Source: Nitrosomonas sp. Is35
GTDB taxonomy: Bacteria > Pseudomonadota > Gammaproteobacteria > Burkholderiales > Nitrosomonadaceae
Direction of reading: 5' to 3'
NCBI RefSeq assembly: GCF_033063295.1
Contig: NZ_JAWJZH010000001.1
Coordinates: forward strand, 744,001 to 808,000
DNA length: 64,000 bases
The notes beneath the pieces are model-generated. The model worked only from the letters and a program-made list of their open reading frames with translations. It made no database searches and was not told the origin of the DNA. The translations under genes were made by a program, and so were the position numbers. This document shows, piece by piece, positions 62,258 through 64,000 of this stretch (position 1 is the first letter of the stretch; each line of letters begins with the position of its first letter).

Positions 62258-62336
62258 CTTTAACTCTTGAATTTCTTATTACTAAATTTATTTAAAACAA
62301 ATATTGTAACTATTAGGTTGAGACTGGGGCTTACAC

Positions 62337-63701
62337 ATGGATTTTTCTCGTTTTTTTCTTATCATATTGGCTCGGCGAAAACTGATTTTATTCACATTGA
62401 TTGTTACGATATTAACAACTTTAGTTGTGAGCCTCCTTCTGCCCAAAAGCTATAAATCTACAGCTACGCTTGTCCTTACTTACAAAGGGGCTGATCCTGT
62501 AACAGGAATGGTTTCAGCAGCGCAGTTGAATCCTAGTTATTTGGCGACGCAATTAGATGTTATTAAGAGCACTAGAATTGCACTGATGGTGGTGGATCAA
62601 CTTAGACTTGATCAGAACGATGTGGTAAAGAGGCAATTTGAAGAAAGTGGGAGTAATTTAGGTTTACGTGAGTGGTTGGCTGCTTTACTGCTAAAGAACT
62701 TGGATATAGAAACCTCTCGTGATAGCAGCGTGATTGGTATTAGTTATAAAGGTGCAGATCCTACATTTACTTCAATTATTGCAAATGCATTCGCGAATGC
62801 TTACCAGGAAATAAGTATTCGCCTTACGGTGGAGCCTTCGCAGAAAGCGGCAGCTTATTTTACCGATCAACTTAATTTATTACGCGAAAGACTTGAGACA
62901 GCTCAGAAAAAGCTAACTGAATATCAACAAGAAGCAGGAATCATTGATGCCGACGTTCGGCTTGATATTGAGACAAAACGTTTAAATGATCTCTCTAGTC
63001 AACTGGTATCCGCCCAAGCGGAATTGATGGGAACTGTTGCAGAACAAGATATCAAGCACCGAGGGGGCGAAAGTAGCAATATTGCTAAGAATGCAATGAT
63101 CAGTAATCTCAAGTTAAATTTGTCGCAAGCCGAATCGAGATTCTCTGAAGTCTCACAAAAATTGGGTCATAATCATCCTAGTTATGCGGGTGCTAAAGCT
63201 GAGATGGAAAAATTGAGAGCTGAACTTAATAAGCATATCAGGATTACTACTGACTCTGCTGTCAGTCAGGAAAGAGAAATACGAGCGGCATTGGAAGAAC
63301 AGAAAGCTAGAGTGTTAGCTCTAAATCAAGCTAGAAATGAACTGTATCTTCATTTCAAAGAAGTAGAAGGTGCTCAACAAGCCTACAATAGCGCTATGCA
63401 ACGTTTAAATCAGACTAGCCTTGAAGGACAAGCTAATTTATCAAGCGTCTCCATACTGGATACGGCAAAAATCCCCGATAAAGCGGATAGTCCAAAATTG
63501 CTGTTAAACGTGGTTTTGTCTGTGATTCTAGGAACTTTACTTGGGCTGGGAATGGGTTTGCTTGCAGAGATGATTGATCGCCGTGTGCGTTCTCCTGAAG
63601 ATCTTGTTGATGTGCTTCATGTACCTGTACTTGGTGTTATAAAAAAAGGAATACCAAAACAAAAACGCCTGCAATTGGGCTGGCCACGTTTAATACGATG
63701 A
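62337..63701 (+). CDS. epsF: Chain length determinant protein EpsF
   Basis: The product has 454 residues. Two membrane helices (about 14-35 and 405-430) flank a long periplasmic coiled coil (about 165-390), with Wzz-type sequence at the start (FLIILARRKLILFTLIVTILTTLVVSLLLPKSYKSTATL). It is the EpsF/Wzz-family polysaccharide copolymerase that sets chain length with the EpsG kinase. It begins 79 bases after epsE and stops 31 bases before epsG. Confidence 0.9.
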   Translation: MDFSRFFLIILARRKLILFTLIVTILTTLVVSLLLPKSYKSTATLVLTYKGADPVTGMVSAAQLNPSYLATQLDVIKSTRIALMVVDQLRLDQNDVVKRQFEESGSNLGLREWLAALLLKNLDIETSRDSSVIGISYKGADPTFTSIIANAFANAYQEISIRLTVEPSQKAAAYFTDQLNLLRERLETAQKKLTEYQQEAGIIDADVRLDIETKRLNDLSSQLVSAQAELMGTVAEQDIKHRGGESSNIAKNAMISNLKLNLSQAESRFSEVSQKLGHNHPSYAGAKAEMEKLRAELNKHIRITTDSAVSQEREIRAALEEQKARVLALNQARNELYLHFKEVEGAQQAYNSAMQRLNQTSLEGQANLSSVSILDTAKIPDKADSPKLLLNVVLSVILGTLLGLGMGLLAEMIDRRVRSPEDLVDVLHVPVLGVIKKGIPKQKRLQLGWPRLIR

Positions 63702-63732
63702 ACTGGCCTAAGCTCAAAATATGGAGAATAAA

Positions 63733-64000
63733 ATGAGTATTACAAGTTCCTCAGAAACCAGGAAAATTAGCGATCCCAGTTCTATCAGCGCAAATTCATC
63801 GCATATTCGGAAATTTAGTATTGGACATATCCTTTTGGATATGGGAAAAATTACACCAGTTGAAGCTGAGCGTGTGTTGCGTTTACAAAAAGAGACTGGA
63901 TTGCGTTTTGGCGATGCTGCACTTAAATTAGGCTTGATTACTGAAGCTGATATACAGTTAGTTTTGGCGCAGCAATTTGACTATCCATATTTATTGCCTG
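63733..64000 (+). CDS. epsG: Chain length determinant tyrosine kinase EpsG, N-terminal part (cut by window edge)
   Basis: The ATG at 63733 opens a frame running to the window edge, giving 89 residues. It shows the EpsG N-terminal domain: IGHILLDMGKITPVEAERVL, LRLQKETGLRFGDAALKLGL, ITEADIQLVLAQQFDYPYLL. The kinase part with Walker motifs should follow. EpsG phosphorylates itself on tyrosine and controls polymer length with EpsF. A spacing of 31 bases from epsF supports one operon. Confidence 0.85.
   Translation, partial: MSITSSSETRKISDPSSISANSSHIRKFSIGHILLDMGKITPVEAERVLRLQKETGLRFGDAALKLGLITEADIQLVLAQQFDYPYLLP

Overview
The window looks like a chromosomal segment of a betaproteobacterium of the Nitrosomonadales, most likely a Nitrosomonas-type organism. 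The evidence is the EpsD/EpsE/EpsF/EpsG exopolysaccharide locus at the right edge (the PEP-CTERM-linked type), a PEP-CTERM protein, the TonB/Fbp iron equipment and the general protein similarity. The genus is an inference, because no rRNA or ammonia-oxidation gene lies in the window. No tRNA, rRNA or CRISPR array was seen.

Layout. 1-10132: the start of ftsK, a membrane GGDEF protein with a lost signature motif, an RDD membrane protein, a tonB-exbB-exbD operon behind a good Fur-box candidate, a P-type ATPase, a small lipoprotein with its own terminator, a photolyase and a TIGR01777 epimerase-like gene. 10133-19896: a lone DUF262/HNH nuclease-like defence gene, cobS, a minus-strand xthA-ampG-zapE operon divergent from pyrE, a PEP-CTERM protein, a higBA toxin-antitoxin pair beside a gene remnant, and a lipoprotein. 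19897-31407: bacterioferritin, a MASE1-CHASE hybrid kinase, two peptidoglycan enzymes (mepK and a YcbB-type L,D-transpeptidase), aminopeptidase apeB, and a SulP transporter followed by a two-component system. A four-copy, 11-bp-periodic operator-like array sits in front of the SulP gene.

31408-48872 is the accessory part. It holds a frameshifted HicB antitoxin and an AbiGi-like gene cut by a complete IS256-family element. A tightly linked pair follows: a 943-residue protein of unknown function and a signal-less GH18-like protein. Facing this pair is a 2087-residue RTX adhesin with 12 tandem repeats of about 123 residues, and then two translationally coupled membrane GTPases. 48873-55451 returns to housekeeping: a Fur-box-led fbpABC ferric transporter, then trxA, rho, rpmE and a cupin. 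55734-59651 encodes one five-module signalling protein (CheB-like, CheR, PAS, GGDEF, EAL) whose CheB part has lost catalytic residues. 59652-64000 is an AT-richer exopolysaccharide operon that runs off the window in epsG.

How the genes work together. Iron acquisition (TonB-ExbBD and FbpABC) and iron storage (Bfr) probably form one Fur regulon, with similar operators at three loci. Surface and biofilm functions (RTX adhesin, Eps operon, PEP-CTERM protein, c-di-GMP proteins) are also abundant. The best candidate for an undescribed system is the unknown-protein/GH18 pair at 33997-38309 with its RTX and GTPase neighbours.
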